Positions 5,852-12,966 are shown, counted from the first letter of the stretch. The stretch: 15,156 nucleotides of DNA from UMGS1474 sp050946775 (GCA_050946775.1 JBMNVL010000043.1:1-15156), one strand, 5' to 3'. Notes: a model not told the origin generated them from the sequence alone. Program-made: numbers and translations.

Positions 5852-7222
5852 TCACCGGTTGCCGGAGGAGCGGTTCGTCTTTTTGGCCGGCGGCCGCCGG
5901 CGGGTGCGGTTGTGGTGGATGGTCAGCAGAATATACCCGCCGATGGCGGCGATCAGCAGCAAAAAGATCCCCCAAAACCAGCCCGAGCCGAAAAACCGGC
6001 CGACGCCGTACCAGACGAACAGCCATTGGCTGCGGGGCAGCGCCCGGTCGGCGACCAGATCGCACCGGGCGATCACCTGGCCGTCGGGGGTGGAGAAGGT
6101 GGCCTTGCCCAGCACCTGTCCCTTTTCCACCGGCGCCAGGACGGTATCGGGCAGATCGACCGCCTTGACGACCAGCGCCCCGGTGTCCAGCGATTCGGGG
6201 ATAACGGCGTTGACGTCGGCCGAAGGCACCAGCTGCACCCGGTCGTCGTCCCAGCAAAGCCGGACCGGCACGCTGGTGACGGGGTCGTTTTTGGTGCGCA
6301 GAGTCGCCAGCGTCAGATCCCGGAACGCCCAGCGGAAAAGCGCCTTGGCGTCGGCGAAATGGGCGGCGCCGTCCTGCCCGTCACAGCCCATGACGACCAC
6401 CATGTAGTCGTAGCCGTCGGCACGGGCGACCGCCGCGACGCCCGGCCCGGTCAGATCGCTCCACCCCGAACGGCCGAACAGGGTGGGCGCGTAATAGGAA
6501 TCGGTCGATACCCGCAGCAGGTTGGTGGACGCCGGCAGGGTGACCGCCGCGCCCTTTTTGGGGGTGATCTCGCAATAGGACAGCCCCAGCATCTGCTGCA
6601 GATCGGGGTATTTCATCACGCCGCGCATGATCCGGTAGGTATCGGCGGCGGTGGAGTGCTGGTCCCGGTCGTCCAGTCCGGTGACGTTGGTGAAGCGGGT
6701 GTTTTCGCATCCCAGGTCGTCCGCGGCCAGGGCGTTCATCTTGTCCACAAACGCCGCTTCGCTGCCGGCCAGGGCGATCGCCAGCGTTTCCACCACGTCG
6801 CCCGCCGACTGGATCGCCGACACGCACACCAGATCCCGCAGGGTCCACACGTCCCCGACCATCATCCCGGCGGTCGGGATGCCGGTGCCGGCGATGGCGT
6901 CGAAGCCCGCCTCGGTGTAGGTGCCGGTGGCGGTGTCGAGATCGAGTTTTTTCTCCTCGGCCAGCTTCATGGCGGTATACCCCACCATCAGCCGGTTCAT
7001 CCCGGCCGGCGCCAGCGGTTGGTCGACGTTTTTGGCGTAGACCACCGCGTCCTTTTCGGGCGAAGCGCCCAGATACACCACCATCGCCGCCTGGGCGGTG
7101 ATAACGGTATCCTTGGACAGGGTATAGGACGGGGTATCCAGCGCCGCCGCGGGCAGGGCGAAGCCCGCCGTCAGCAGCCAGGCCGCCAGCAGCAGACATA
7201 CCGCGCGTTTGATCCGTTTCAT
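5852..7222 (-). CDS. Catalytically degenerate S11 (PBP5/DacF-like) protein, membrane-anchored
   Basis: A 456-residue protein with the layout of a D-Ala-D-Ala carboxypeptidase (peptidase S11). It has a signal peptide (1-27), a penicillin-binding-like domain to about 305, a PBP5-type C-terminal beta domain (about 315-395), a membrane helix (about 415-434) and a basic tail. Fold landmarks are clear: GSEAAFVDKMNALA (153-166) and ENTRFTNVTGLD (173-184). All catalytic motifs are altered. SxxK is GMNR at 74-77 (no Ser, no Lys), SxN is SAG at 139-141, and KTG is RSG at 251-253. It should lack carboxypeptidase activity and may be a binding or scaffold pseudoenzyme. The frame is intact with no stop or frameshift, which argues against a decaying gene. 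The start at 7222 overlaps the uracil-DNA glycosylase stop (ATGA), so the two are coupled. Family membership is fairly sure; the role is unknown. Confidence 0.85.
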   Translation of the reverse strand: MKRIKRAVCLLLAAWLLTAGFALPAAALDTPSYTLSKDTVITAQAAMVVYLGASPEKDAVVYAKNVDQPLAPAGMNRLMVGYTAMKLAEEKKLDLDTATGTYTEAGFDAIAGTGIPTAGMMVGDVWTLRDLVCVSAIQSAGDVVETLAIALAGSEAAFVDKMNALAADDLGCENTRFTNVTGLDDRDQHSTAADTYRIMRGVMKYPDLQQMLGLSYCEITPKKGAAVTLPASTNLLRVSTDSYYAPTLFGRSGWSDLTGPGVAAVARADGYDYMVVVMGCDGQDGAAHFADAKALFRWAFRDLTLATLRTKNDPVTSVPVRLCWDDDRVQLVPSADVNAVIPESLDTGALVVKAVDLPDTVLAPVEKGQVLGKATFSTPDGQVIARCDLVADRALPRSQWLFVWYGVGRFFGSGWFWGIFLLLIAAIGGYILLTIHHNRTRRRPPAKKTNRSSGNR

Positions 7223-7824
7223 TGTGTCACGTCCCCTTCGGGATATACCAGCGCCGTGTGGGCGCAGACCTGCCCGATCTTCTCCCGCAGTGCCATCAGA
7301 TCGGCGAATCCGTCCGGCTTTTGCCGGGGATTGCGCAGCAGCGCCGCCGGGTGAAAGGTGCCCATCATCCACACGCCGTTTTTCTCAACAAATTCCCCGT
7401 GCTGCCGGGTGACCTTGAAATCGGGGTCGATCAGCCGGCAGGCGGCCACCCGCCCCAGACAGACGATGATCTTCGGGCGCAGCAGGGCGGTCTGCGCCCG
7501 CAAAAACCCGATGCAGGCGTCCTGCTCGGCCGGGAGAGGATCCCGGTTGTGCGGCGGCCGGCACTTGACCATGTTGGCGATGTAAATATTATGGTGGCGG
7601 GACAGTCCCACCGCCGCCAGCATTCCGTCGAGCAGCTTGCCGCCGCGGCCGACGAAGGGCTCGCCCTGCCTGTCCTCGTTTTCGCCGGGGCCTTCGCCCA
7701 CCAGCAGCACCTCGGCGTCGCGGTTGCCCACGCCGAACACCACGTTTTGGCGGGTCGCGGCCAGATCACATCCCTGACAGGCGCGGCATTGCGCTTCCAG
7801 CGCCGCCCATTTTTCGTCCGACAT
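7219..7824 (-). CDS. Uracil-DNA glycosylase, family 4 (Fe-S)
   Basis: A 201-residue type 4 uracil-DNA glycosylase, which removes uracil arising in DNA from cytosine deamination or dUTP incorporation. The four cysteines expected to hold a [4Fe-4S] cluster are Cys16 and Cys19 (CQGC), Cys88 (VKCRPP) and Cys104 (DACIGFL). Motif A reads GEGPGENED (43-51) and motif B begins at HPA (158-160). I chose the ATG at 7824 because the promoter -10 box at 7862-7867 would start transcription just upstream of it, which excludes longer in-frame starts. The product then begins MSDEKWAALE, as is usual for the family. It is the first gene of a two-gene run with the S11-like protein. The pairing of DNA repair with an envelope pseudoenzyme has no obvious functional logic. 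Confidence 0.95.
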   Translation of the reverse strand: MSDEKWAALEAQCRACQGCDLAATRQNVVFGVGNRDAEVLLVGEGPGENEDRQGEPFVGRGGKLLDGMLAAVGLSRHHNIYIANMVKCRPPHNRDPLPAEQDACIGFLRAQTALLRPKIIVCLGRVAACRLIDPDFKVTRQHGEFVEKNGVWMMGTFHPAALLRNPRQKPDGFADLMALREKIGQVCAHTALVYPEGDVTQ

Positions 7825-7853
7825 ACCGTCCCTTCTTTCCGGGGAAAATACAT

Positions 7854-7873
7854 ATATGGTTATCATACCATAT
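7854..7873. promoter_or_regulatory. Palindrome over the glycosylase -10 box
   Basis: A perfect inverted repeat with 7-nt arms (ATATGGT and ACCATAT) around a 6-nt centre. The centre and one arm contain the minus-strand -10 box, and the site lies 6 nt from the plus-strand -35 box. That is a plausible operator position, but no regulator is identified and the arms are AT-rich, so chance is possible. Confidence 0.45.
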
Positions 7874-7891
7874 TCCCCCTTGAAAAAACAA
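7862..7891 (-). promoter_or_regulatory. Promoter of the glycosylase gene pair
   Basis: On the minus strand TTGTTT (7891-7886) and TATGAT (7867-7862) are 18 nt apart, and the -10 box is preceded by TGG, an extended -10. Transcription would start near 7855, about 30 nt before the ATG at 7824. Confidence 0.6.
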
Positions 7892-7908
7892 GACAAAAGC
7901 GTTACAAT
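7880..7908 (+). promoter_or_regulatory. Promoter of pduL
   Basis: TTGAAA at 7880-7885 and TACAAT at 7903-7908 with a 17-nt spacer: each hexamer is one base from consensus and the spacing is ideal. Its spacer overlaps the -35 box of the opposing promoter, so the two probably compete for polymerase. AAAGGA at 7925-7930 serves as the ribosome binding site, 10 nt before the ATG. Confidence 0.75.
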
Positions 7909-7940
7909 AGGAAGGAAATTTGCAAAAGGATGTGTTTTGA

Positions 7941-8519
7941 ATGGCAAAAACCGTTTTGGTGGAGACCTCCGCCCGTCACGTTCACGTGACCAAAGAGGAT
8001 CTGGAGACCCTGTTCGGCGCCGGCTACGAGCTGACGGTCAAAAAGGCGCTCTCCCAGCCCGGCCAGTTCGCCAGCAACGAGCGGGTGGATATCGTCGGGC
8101 CCAAGCGCACCCTGTCCGGGGTGTCCATCCTCGGCCCGGTCCGTCCCGAGACCCAGGTGGAGATCTCCCTGACCGACGCCCGCTCCATCGGGGTGGACGC
8201 GCCCATCCGCGAATCGGGCGATATCGCCGGCTCCGGCGGATGCAAGCTGGTCGGACCCTGCGGCGAGGTGGAGCTGACCCAGGGCGTCATCGCCGCCAAG
8301 CGCCATATCCACATGACGCCCGCCGACGCCGCCGAATTCGGTGTGCGGGACAAGCAGGAGGTCGACGTTAAAATCAATTCCAACGGCCGCGCGCTGGTCT
8401 TCAGCGACGTGGTGGTGCGGGTGAAGGATTCCTTCGCCCTGGCGATGCACATCGACACCGACGAGTCCAACGCCGCCTGCGCCGCCCCCGGCACCATGGG
8501 CGAAGTGATCGTTCGATAA
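7941..8519 (+). CDS. pduL: PduL-type phosphate acyltransferase (phosphotransacetylase)
   Basis: A 192-residue PduL enzyme, which exchanges CoA and phosphate on an acyl group (acetyl-CoA or propionyl-CoA to acyl-phosphate). This is the step before acetate kinase in ATP-yielding acetate formation. Its two half-domains each show their histidine motif: ARHVHV (11-16) and KRHIHM (120-125). The closing motif AMHIDTDESNAA (168-179) supplies a further metal-binding histidine. The protein begins directly at the first domain, so there is no N-terminal encapsulation peptide of the kind that targets PduL into bacterial microcompartments, and no shell genes are nearby. A soluble housekeeping role in fermentation is therefore likely. 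It is transcribed alone from a near-consensus promoter and ends before a strong terminator. Confidence 0.95.
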   Translation: MAKTVLVETSARHVHVTKEDLETLFGAGYELTVKKALSQPGQFASNERVDIVGPKRTLSGVSILGPVRPETQVEISLTDARSIGVDAPIRESGDIAGSGGCKLVGPCGEVELTQGVIAAKRHIHMTPADAAEFGVRDKQEVDVKINSNGRALVFSDVVVRVKDSFALAMHIDTDESNAACAAPGTMGEVIVR

Positions 8520-8523
8520 TAGA

Positions 8524-8558
8524 TAGATCATAGATAATAGACGTTAGACGTTAGAAAA
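8524..8558. repeat. Heptanucleotide repeat, five units
   Basis: TAGATCA, TAGATAA, TAGACGT, TAGACGT and TAGAAAA follow in strict 7-nt register right after the pduL stop codon. It is the same heptad type as at 5422-5456. The last unit supplies the A-rich side of the terminator stem. Confidence 0.75.
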
Positions 8559-8587
8559 CGCGCCTGCCGGTCGGCAGGCGCGTTTTT
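8555..8587. terminator. Bidirectional intrinsic terminator
   Basis: A 14-bp perfect stem (AAAACGCGCCTGCC with GGCAGGCGCGTTTT) around a GGTC loop, followed by T on the plus strand and by TTTT as the end of the stem on the minus strand. It separates convergent pduL and the secreted hydrolase gene and can serve both. Confidence 0.93.
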
Positions 8588-8595
8588 CGTTTTTA

Positions 8596-10191
8596 TCAAA
8601 GCGATTGGACTTTCCCGGTGACGAACTGGAGAATCCGCAGGGCGTCGCCGGCGGATACCGTCCCGTCGCCGTCCACGTCGGCGGCCAGCTTTTGCGCCGC
8701 CGTCAGCCCGATCTTGCCGGTGGCGTGCTGCAGCGCCATCAGGGCGTCGGCGGCCGCGAGAGCGCCCGATCCGTCGGTGTCGCCCAGCGCCGTCACCTTC
8801 TCGGTGTACTCCAGCGCGATCCACCCGGTCTTGCCGTCGAAGGTCACCTGTCCCCATTCCCCGCTGAGCGCCCGCACCGCCAGCAAAACGCCGTCGTATA
8901 TCCGCCCCAGCACGGCACAGGAGGTGTTGGGCTTCTCTCTCAGATTCAGCCAGTCGTCCACCGTCACCCGCACCACGCCCCGGCCGTCGGCGATCGCCGG
9001 CGGCTGCGTGGGCTGAGTCGGCTGGGTGGGCTTGGTCGTGGTCGTCGTGGTGGTCGTGGTGGTCGTGGTGGGTTCGGTGGTGGAGGGCGCGTCGATACGG
9101 GTCAGCCGCCACCCCTGCAGGGCGGAACCGTCGGCCTTTTCCACCGTGATCTGATCGCTCGCCTTGGCCTTGTCGGCCATCACCACCCCGGGTGAGATCC
9201 CCACCTCCACCGTGTAGCTGCCGTCCGCGCGGGGCAAAAAGCGGAATTGCTGGGCGCCGGGGTCTTCGGTGGTCCACAGTTCCAGAAAATTGCCGCCGGG
9301 GATGGAGGTGCCGGGACTGCGGATGATATCCACCACCCGGTTTTGCCCGTTCGAAGAGCAGACGGCGTACAGCGCGTACAGCCCGGCGCCGCGATAAACC
9401 AGCTTGAACTGCTGCGCCTTGGAGGCGGCGTTGAGGGCGCCGGTATTGACGGCGGCGCCGCTTGTATCCTTGCCGCCGGCCACCTGCAGCGCCCGGCCGG
9501 TGGAAACGTTTTGCAGGGTATAGATCCCCTCGGCGACGGTCTTTTGATCGGTCTCGTCCCCGGGGTACACCTTAGGCATATGGACGTATTCGATCCCGTT
9601 GCGCCCGTAAAAGGAGACGAACTGGCTCCACGTGAACCGCTGCAGCACCACGTCGCAGTTGTTGTGGATGTTGGCGTGGATCACCGTGATCCCGTCGCCG
9701 GCGACGGACAGCACCGCCATGGAATGGCCGCCGGCGCGGATATGGGCGCCGGTTTTGGCCTTGAGAAGCAGGCTTTTGGCGGAGGATTCGCTCATTTCTC
9801 CCGCCGGGATCGACCCGAGATCCACCCACCGGGACGCCGTCGCGGCGTTATCGATAAACCCGAACAGAGTGTAAAACACGTACCGCGCGTAGCCGAAGCA
9901 CTGCCACGCCAGCATATCGGTGCCGTCGTCCAGCACCCGGCGGCAGTTGCAGCCGTAGGGATCACCGTTGGCGCAGTGCGGATTGGTGTTGTGATCGGTG
10001 CAGGGCTTGCCGTCGTAGGTAAAGTAGGTGCCCGGGCCGTAGGTGGCGAAGACGACGTCCAGCCGGGCGGCGACGGTTTTGTTGGCGGTATAATCCGACC
10101 CCTTGGGGGTGGTGGCCGCCGTCGGCGTTGCCGCCAGCAGCATTGCCGCCGCCAGCGTTACCGCCAGAAAGCGGATAACCGTCCGTTTCAT
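8596..10191 (-). CDS. Secreted NlpC/P60-like hydrolase with ricin, SH3 and dockerin domains
   Basis: A 531-residue exported multidomain protein. In order: a signal peptide (1-26); a papain-like NlpC/P60-type amidase domain (about 40-205) with probable catalytic Cys98 in WQCFGYARYVF and His156 in GGHSMAV, plus conserved IHAN at 171-174; a ricin-type beta-trefoil (about 221-366, YTLQNVSTGRALQV); a linker with twelve consecutive threonines (375-386) and PTQ repeats; a bacterial SH3 domain (about 406-466, LNLREKP, TGWIAL); and a type I dockerin (about 470-530). The dockerin has two calcium loops, DTDGSG with Asp482 and DVDGDG with Asp516. It probably cleaves peptidoglycan or peptide bonds outside the cell while held by cohesin, glycan and wall-binding parts. 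A good AAAGGAGG precedes the ATG. It is the last gene of its run, 34 nt after the lipoprotein. Substrate and partner cohesin are unknown. Confidence 0.85.
   Translation of the reverse strand: MKRTVIRFLAVTLAAAMLLAATPTAATTPKGSDYTANKTVAARLDVVFATYGPGTYFTYDGKPCTDHNTNPHCANGDPYGCNCRRVLDDGTDMLAWQCFGYARYVFYTLFGFIDNAATASRWVDLGSIPAGEMSESSAKSLLLKAKTGAHIRAGGHSMAVLSVAGDGITVIHANIHNNCDVVLQRFTWSQFVSFYGRNGIEYVHMPKVYPGDETDQKTVAEGIYTLQNVSTGRALQVAGGKDTSGAAVNTGALNAASKAQQFKLVYRGAGLYALYAVCSSNGQNRVVDIIRSPGTSIPGGNFLELWTTEDPGAQQFRFLPRADGSYTVEVGISPGVVMADKAKASDQITVEKADGSALQGWRLTRIDAPSTTEPTTTTTTTTTTTTKPTQPTQPTQPPAIADGRGVVRVTVDDWLNLREKPNTSCAVLGRIYDGVLLAVRALSGEWGQVTFDGKTGWIALEYTEKVTALGDTDGSGALAAADALMALQHATGKIGLTAAQKLAADVDGDGTVSAGDALRILQFVTGKVQSL
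9034..9069 (-). repeat. Polythreonine-coding low-complexity tract
   Basis: Twelve consecutive threonine codons, mostly ACC and ACG, form an ACC-rich trinucleotide tract within the hydrolase linker. Such linkers are commonly O-glycosylated in cellulosomal proteins. The tract length could vary between strains by slippage. Confidence 0.7.
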
Positions 10192-10225
10192 CGTCTCGCC
10201 TCCTTTCCCGTCGTTCGCCGGCCGG

Positions 10226-10951
10226 TCAGCTCAGGCCGATCCGGTCGTAGGGCATGAAATCGGCGAACACCCAGCCGTTTTCCTGCCGCAGGTAGGTGAA
10301 ATCGCCCGTTCCCGTTTGGATATACTCCGCGGGAATATTTTCGAGATCCTCCGCCAGATCCCAGTACTCGTCCTTGACGTACCGGCTGGTGGCGGTAAAG
10401 ATCACCGTCTTGTTTTCATAATCGACCGATTTGACGGCGTAGACGGTATCGATATAGAAGATATTGACGCCCCGGCCGCCGTCAAAAAGATACGCCTTGC
10501 CGTCCCGCTCGGCCAGTTTTTTGTCGGTAAACTCCGCGATCAGCTCGTCGGTGAAATGCGCCCGCAGCGCCGCCATATACTCGTCGTACGTCGCGTAGGG
10601 GCTGACCAGCCGCTGCAGCGGGGCCCATTGTCCCTGCACGGTGTCGTCGGGATCGAATACGTAGGGTTGTCCGTTTTGATAAAATCCCAGCCCGGTATAG
10701 CCGTTGTACAGCTCGTACGCCGGGGCGAAGATCTTATCGGCGATGGCCTTGGGCGTCATGGCGGCGATATCGTCGATCTCCACCCGGATCGGGTCGACGG
10801 CGGTGGCGGTGGCGGTCGTTTGCGGCCGGGAGGCGGTCGTTTGCACCAGCGCGGTGGTAGTCGGCTCGCCGGTTGCGGGGTCGTCAGCCGTACAGCCCGT
10901 CAGCGTGGCGGCCAAAAGCGCCGCCGCGGCCAGCCATATCCCTTTTTTCAT
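10226..10951 (-). CDS. Secreted lipoprotein, IseA-like
   Basis: A 241-residue lipoprotein. The signal peptide ends in a lipobox LTGC with Cys20. A Thr/Ala-rich, low-complexity linker (about 21-53) leads to a globular domain (about 54-241). The central part (YDEYMAALRAHFTDELIAEF, then an acidic turn, DGKAYLFDGGRGVNIFY, then alternating beta strands) resembles the IseA family of DL-endopeptidase inhibitors as I remember it. That match rests on pattern alone and is moderate at best. If right, it would bind the active site of an NlpC/P60-type hydrolase, and the next gene encodes exactly such a domain. The ATG at 10951 was chosen because AAAGGAG lies 8 nt upstream and the product starts with a proper signal peptide. 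The lipoprotein assignment is firm; the inhibitor role is inferred. Confidence 0.8.
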   Translation of the reverse strand: MKKGIWLAAAALLAATLTGCTADDPATGEPTTTALVQTTASRPQTTATATAVDPIRVEIDDIAAMTPKAIADKIFAPAYELYNGYTGLGFYQNGQPYVFDPDDTVQGQWAPLQRLVSPYATYDEYMAALRAHFTDELIAEFTDKKLAERDGKAYLFDGGRGVNIFYIDTVYAVKSVDYENKTVIFTATSRYVKDEYWDLAEDLENIPAEYIQTGTGDFTYLRQENGWVFADFMPYDRIGLS

Positions 10952-10975
10952 ACCATCTTCTCCTTTCACACGGAG

Positions 10976-11002
10976 TGCGTCTTGCCTCTCCCAAAGGGAG
11001 AG
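10976..11002. repeat. Short spacer repeat with AAA-loop hairpin
   Basis: Thirteen bases (10976-10988, TGCGTCTTGCCTC) are identical to 5403-5415. They run into a perfect 7-bp stem, CTCTCCC-AAA-GGGAGAG (10986-11002), of the same design as GTCGCCC-AAA-GGGCGAC at 5524-5540. It lies in the 84-nt gap between the VanY-like gene and the lipoprotein gene. There is no U tract, so readthrough between those genes is expected. Confidence 0.65.
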
Positions 11003-11035
11003 CCAAGTTCGCCCGCCGTTGGCTTACGCCCGTCG

Positions 11036-12094
11036 TCAATCGGCGTACACCGAGGTGATGCCGAGATACTCCTCCAGCGTTTTCCCGCTGTTGTAAACGG
11101 CGGTGGCGGTATCCACCCCGAGATAGCGGATGTGCCACGGCTCGTACTGGTAGCCGGTGATCGCCTCTTTCCCCTTGGGATAGCGGACGATAAAGCCGTA
11201 TTTATGGGCGTTTTTGGCCACCCACGCCGCCTCGGCGGTATAGCCGAAGGAATCCTCCACCGTGTTGAGATCGATCACCAGTCCGGTCTGGTGCTCCGAA
11301 TACCCCGGCCGGGCGGAATAGGTATCGGCCGCGGCCTGTCCGGAATTGCGGCAATAGCGGGTATACAGCGTCACCTGCAGATCGTAGGTGCGAAAATCCG
11401 AGCTGTCGTACAGAGTCAACCCCTGTGCGGCGGCGGCTTTTTGCATTTTGGAAAAGGCCGCCAACATCTCCGGGCTGGCGCCGGGATTGAAATCCCGGGG
11501 CAGGCCGTAGGTCTTGTTGGCGATCAAAATCCCCTGGATATAGGTCGGCTCCTTGGCCTTGGAGGAAATCCGCTCCACCATCTGCTCGATGGTTTCCCCG
11601 GCCGGCGGCGCGGTGGTTTTGGGGGCGGGCGTGACCGTCACCTTGACCTCGGCCTTGACCGACGGCGCCGCGGCGGCCTTGACCGTCACCACGCAGGTGC
11701 CCTCTTTTTTGCCGGTAATGTTGCCGATGCCGTCCACCGTGGCGACCGTCTCGTCGCTGCTGGTCCAGATCTCGCTTTTGTCGGTGGCGTTTTCGGGCGA
11801 CATGGTCACCCAGGGCATCTTGCTTTGCCCCACCGCCACCGTCACCTCGTAAACGTCCAGCGTAAGGCCGGTGACCGCCACCTGCGCGGCGGTCGTCGGG
11901 GCGGCGGTCGCCGTGGTGTCGGCGGCCGTCCGGCTCGCCGTCGGGGCGGCGGTCGTGGTGGTCTGCCCCGGTCTTGCCGCCGTGGTGGACGGCTTTTCGT
12001 CAGGCAGGGGCTGTTCGCCGCCGCAGCCGCCCAAAGCGGTCAGCGCCAGCGTCAACGCCGCCAGCGCGGCGGCGATATTCTGAATCCGTTTCAT
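11036..12094 (-). CDS. VanY-like D-Ala-D-Ala carboxypeptidase lipoprotein with Big_2 domain
   Basis: A 352-residue lipoprotein (signal peptide, lipobox LGGC with Cys24). A Thr/Ala-rich linker (about 36-70) is followed by a bacterial Ig-like group 2 domain (about 74-155, including SSDETVATVDGIGNITGKKEG). The C-terminal LD/DD-carboxypeptidase domain of the VanY type is at about 180-345. Its motifs are intact: SSDFRTYDLQ (231-240), SEHQTGLVIDL with zinc ligands His268 and Asp275, and EPWH with catalytic Glu318 and zinc ligand His321. It should trim the terminal D-Ala of muropeptides at the outer face of the membrane. The ATG at 12094 overlaps the ispE stop (ATGA) and has AAGGAGG 7 nt upstream. 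DD- versus LD-specificity cannot be told from sequence. It could provide the activity that the degenerate S11 protein in this window lacks. Confidence 0.9.
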   Translation of the reverse strand: MKRIQNIAAALAALTLALTALGGCGGEQPLPDEKPSTTAARPGQTTTTAAPTASRTAADTTATAAPTTAAQVAVTGLTLDVYEVTVAVGQSKMPWVTMSPENATDKSEIWTSSDETVATVDGIGNITGKKEGTCVVTVKAAAAPSVKAEVKVTVTPAPKTTAPPAGETIEQMVERISSKAKEPTYIQGILIANKTYGLPRDFNPGASPEMLAAFSKMQKAAAAQGLTLYDSSDFRTYDLQVTLYTRYCRNSGQAAADTYSARPGYSEHQTGLVIDLNTVEDSFGYTAEAAWVAKNAHKYGFIVRYPKGKEAITGYQYEPWHIRYLGVDTATAVYNSGKTLEEYLGITSVYAD

Positions 12095-12966
12095 ACCTCT
12101 TCCTCCTTGACAACCGTCGGCCCGAGGGCGTACGGATGGCACCAGAACACCTCGCCCATCCCGTCCAGCGCCGCGGCGCAGTCCCGCGCCGGCGGGTCGC
12201 TTTCAAACAGGGCGTAAACCGCCGAGCCGCTGCCGGTCATCCGGCTGCCCAGCGGGGAAAACCGTTCCATTGCCGCGCGGATGGCCGCCACCTCGGGCAG
12301 GGCCAGCGCCGCCTCGAAATCGTTGCCCAGCGCCCGGCCGATCCCGCCGGGATCGCCGCTTTTCAGCGCTTTGAGCATCCGGTCGGTGGCGGGATCCTTT
12401 TTCGCCCCGTCCACCAGCCGGTAAGCCTCGGGCGTCGAGACGCCGACCGGCGGCTTGCACAGGATCGCCGTCCACGCGGGCAGCGGCGGCAGGGTCATCA
12501 GCTTTTCCCCGATCCCCTCGGCCAGAGCGCAGCCGCCCCGCAGACAAAAGGGGACGTCCGCCCCGACGGTGGCGGCGACGGCTTCCAGCTCCTTTGCCGA
12601 AAACCGCCCGTCCAGCAGGGCGTTGATCCCCACCAGCGTCCCGGCGGCGTCGGCGCTGCCGCCCGCCAGACCCGCCTGACGGGGAACGCGCTTGTCCACC
12701 CGGATCTCCACCCCGAAGGGATCGCCCGCCAACGCCAGCAGCGCGGCGGCGGCTTTATACACCGTGTTGTCCGCGCCGGCGGGCAGCTCGGGATCGGACA
12801 GCCAAAGCCCGATCCCCGGCCGTTCCCGCCGGGCAACGGTCAGGGTATCGCCCAGATCGACCGCGTGCATCACCGAGCGCAGCTCGTGATACCCGTCGGG
12901 GCGTTTGCCCGCCACGTCCAGTGTCAGATTGATCTTGGCGGGCGCGAACACCGTGACCCGGCGCAT
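12091..12966 (-). CDS. ispE: 4-(cytidine 5'-diphospho)-2-C-methyl-D-erythritol kinase
   Basis: A 291-residue GHMP kinase that phosphorylates CDP-methylerythritol in the MEP pathway to isopentenyl diphosphate, which feeds undecaprenyl-phosphate synthesis. Seen: PAKINLTLDV with Lys11; the ATP-binding glycine loop GLAGGSADAA (99-108); ADVPF with Asp138; and the third GHMP motif RMTGSGSAVYALF near residue 245. The ATG at 12966 shares its first base with the aminotransferase stop (TGATG) and has GGAGG 7 nt upstream, so translation is probably coupled. A longer open frame continues upstream but is only the shadow of the aminotransferase gene. Length and motifs are normal. Confidence 0.96.
   Translation of the reverse strand: MRRVTVFAPAKINLTLDVAGKRPDGYHELRSVMHAVDLGDTLTVARRERPGIGLWLSDPELPAGADNTVYKAAAALLALAGDPFGVEIRVDKRVPRQAGLAGGSADAAGTLVGINALLDGRFSAKELEAVAATVGADVPFCLRGGCALAEGIGEKLMTLPPLPAWTAILCKPPVGVSTPEAYRLVDGAKKDPATDRMLKALKSGDPGGIGRALGNDFEAALALPEVAAIRAAMERFSPLGSRMTGSGSAVYALFESDPPARDCAAALDGMGEVFWCHPYALGPTVVKEEEV

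Noticed and set aside
5852..7222. Annotating the S11-like gene as a pseudogene
   Set aside because: The frame is complete with signal peptide, both domains and membrane anchor, and no stop or frameshift. The changes are confined to catalytic residues, which fits a pseudoenzyme better than gene decay.
5470..7354. Plus-strand open frames through the repeat spacer and over the S11-like gene
   Set aside because: They begin inside hairpin repeats, translate the HPERSEG segment, and continue antisense to a gene with a signal peptide, recognisable fold motifs and a coupled start. None has a ribosome binding site.
10103..12217. 704-codon plus-strand open frame
   Set aside because: It spans two well-supported minus-strand lipoprotein genes and the spacer between them, and its product is Gly/Arg/His-rich without motifs. 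It is an antisense shadow.
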